Shown one piece after another: positions 62,873 through 64,000 of a DNA stretch of 64,000 bases. Position 1 is the stretch's first letter. Each line of letters opens with the position of its first letter. This DNA comes from Symbiodinium natans. Lineage: Eukaryota; Sar; Dinophyceae; Suessiales; Symbiodiniaceae. The stretch lies in the NCBI GenBank assembly GCA_905221605.1, contig CAJNDS010002734.1, positions 626,279-690,278 of the forward strand, given 5' to 3'. The position numbers and the translations under genes are program-made. Under the pieces are notes generated by a model. The model was not told the DNA's origin. It worked only from the letters and a program-made list of their open reading frames with translations, and did not search any database.

Positions 62873-63040
62873 GTTTCATTCAGCATCCCATCTCCCCCTC
62901 TCAGGCCCGGCCTTCGTTGTGCTGCCCTCGTCCGAGGCCACCAATTTGCGTGCTACAGGACTGCGTTGTCATCGCCACCGTATTGAGAGCAAGATGTCGA
63001 GCATGAGTTGATCGTGGCAACTTTCAGTATGTGCTTTGTA

Positions 63041-63513
<473 letters not shown>

Positions 63514-63554
63514 ATGAGAGATGGGGTTGGCGAAGCAGATACTGTGTATATATA

Positions 63555-63705
63555 GAAGATATTCAAATATACAAATAAATAAGTAGAAATATAAATACAA
63601 ATACAAATATAAATATAAATATAAATATAAATATGAATATGAATATAAATATAATTATAAATGTAAATGTAAATGTAAATAAAAATATAAGTATAAATAT
63701 ACTTA
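63555..63705 (+). repeat. (AAATAT)n tract
   Basis: Roughly 25 units of AAATAT with AAATAC, GAATAT and AAATGT variants following the TG repeat. Confidence 0.9.
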
Positions 63706-64000
63706 TTCTCAGGCCGAGCCGACGGTCTGAGGCTGCATGGCTTAGCCAAGCTCTCGGCCTTATAGCTTTTGGGCCCTTTTGGATGCTGTCTCACGGTGCC
63801 GGCAACGCTCTCGGTCACCTCTTGCCCTGGCAAAAGCCTCTGCGTCCCGACTCACTTAGGGCACACCACGTGCCATCGTTTCACCTTTACACTCGATGAA
63901 GCTTTCGCCTTGGAGGCAATGACCAGGGCCTTTGAAAAGAGACACTTAACACGGGTTCGCTCTTCGGGGCTTGAGTTTCAGGAGGGGGTTTTCCGGTGGC

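Overview
The window is nuclear DNA of a dinoflagellate, most probably a Symbiodinium-type alga. Four things point there: many interstitial tracts of the plant/dinoflagellate telomere repeat (CCCTAAA/TTTAGGG); genes split into small exons whose introns often begin with GC (sometimes apparently GA) as well as GT and end AG just before a G; retroelement families of dinoflagellate type; and heavy micro- and minisatellite load. No operons, bacterial promoters, CRISPR arrays or rRNA are seen. Gene models were joined by eye from reading frame, splice phase and family motifs, so outer exons are incomplete.

Layout. 1-9.93 kb: a short inverted-repeat transposon (12-122), an unrecognised minus-strand gene (about 144-945), an unrecognised multi-exon minus-strand gene starting at 6969, and a PP2C-type phosphatase gene (minus, start 9927) that has an acidic insert but no visible C-terminal half. 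10.8-14.0 kb: an FMN-dependent NADH-azoreductase-like gene (minus, six well-phased exons plus a probable seventh) and an intronless SABATH-type carboxyl methyltransferase (minus). 14.5-16.5 kb: direct repeats and two minisatellite arrays. 17.5-22.0 kb: a decayed Ty1/copia retrotransposon (minus). 22.03-26.7 kb: a decayed reverse transcriptase followed by a T-rich block with unknown ORFs.

27.55-36.37 kb is the highlight: a nearly intact tyrosine-recombinase retrotransposon with split direct repeats in the order A1-genes-B1-A2-B2 (A copies differ at 2 of 216 positions, B copies at 0 of 241 by eye). Its gene order is small coiled-coil ORF, tyrosine recombinase, gag-like ORF with zinc motif, cytosine-methyltransferase-like domain, reverse transcriptase/RNase H. 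The zinc motif, methyltransferase and RT/RNase H share one frame interrupted only by two TGA codons, the first in the leaky context TGA-CGG. The family logic is copying by RT/RNase H to a circle and integration by the recombinase.

37.5-38.1 kb carries a frameshifted tRNA 2'-phosphotransferase (Tpt1/KptA) fragment beside a long TAC repeat; 39.16 kb carries a second copy of the small inverted-repeat transposon with an 8-bp target duplication. 42.97-60.14 kb is a giant plus-strand gene for a mosaic surface protein: signal peptide, MAM domains, seven RCC1-like repeats, an SRCR domain, about six kelch-like repeats, six copies of a cysteine module with an LC-x-C signature, GCC2/GCC3-type cysteine-rich repeats and a multi-pass membrane C-terminus. 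The final 4 kb hold a few possible exons, telomere-like tracts and a roughly 470-bp TG repeat.
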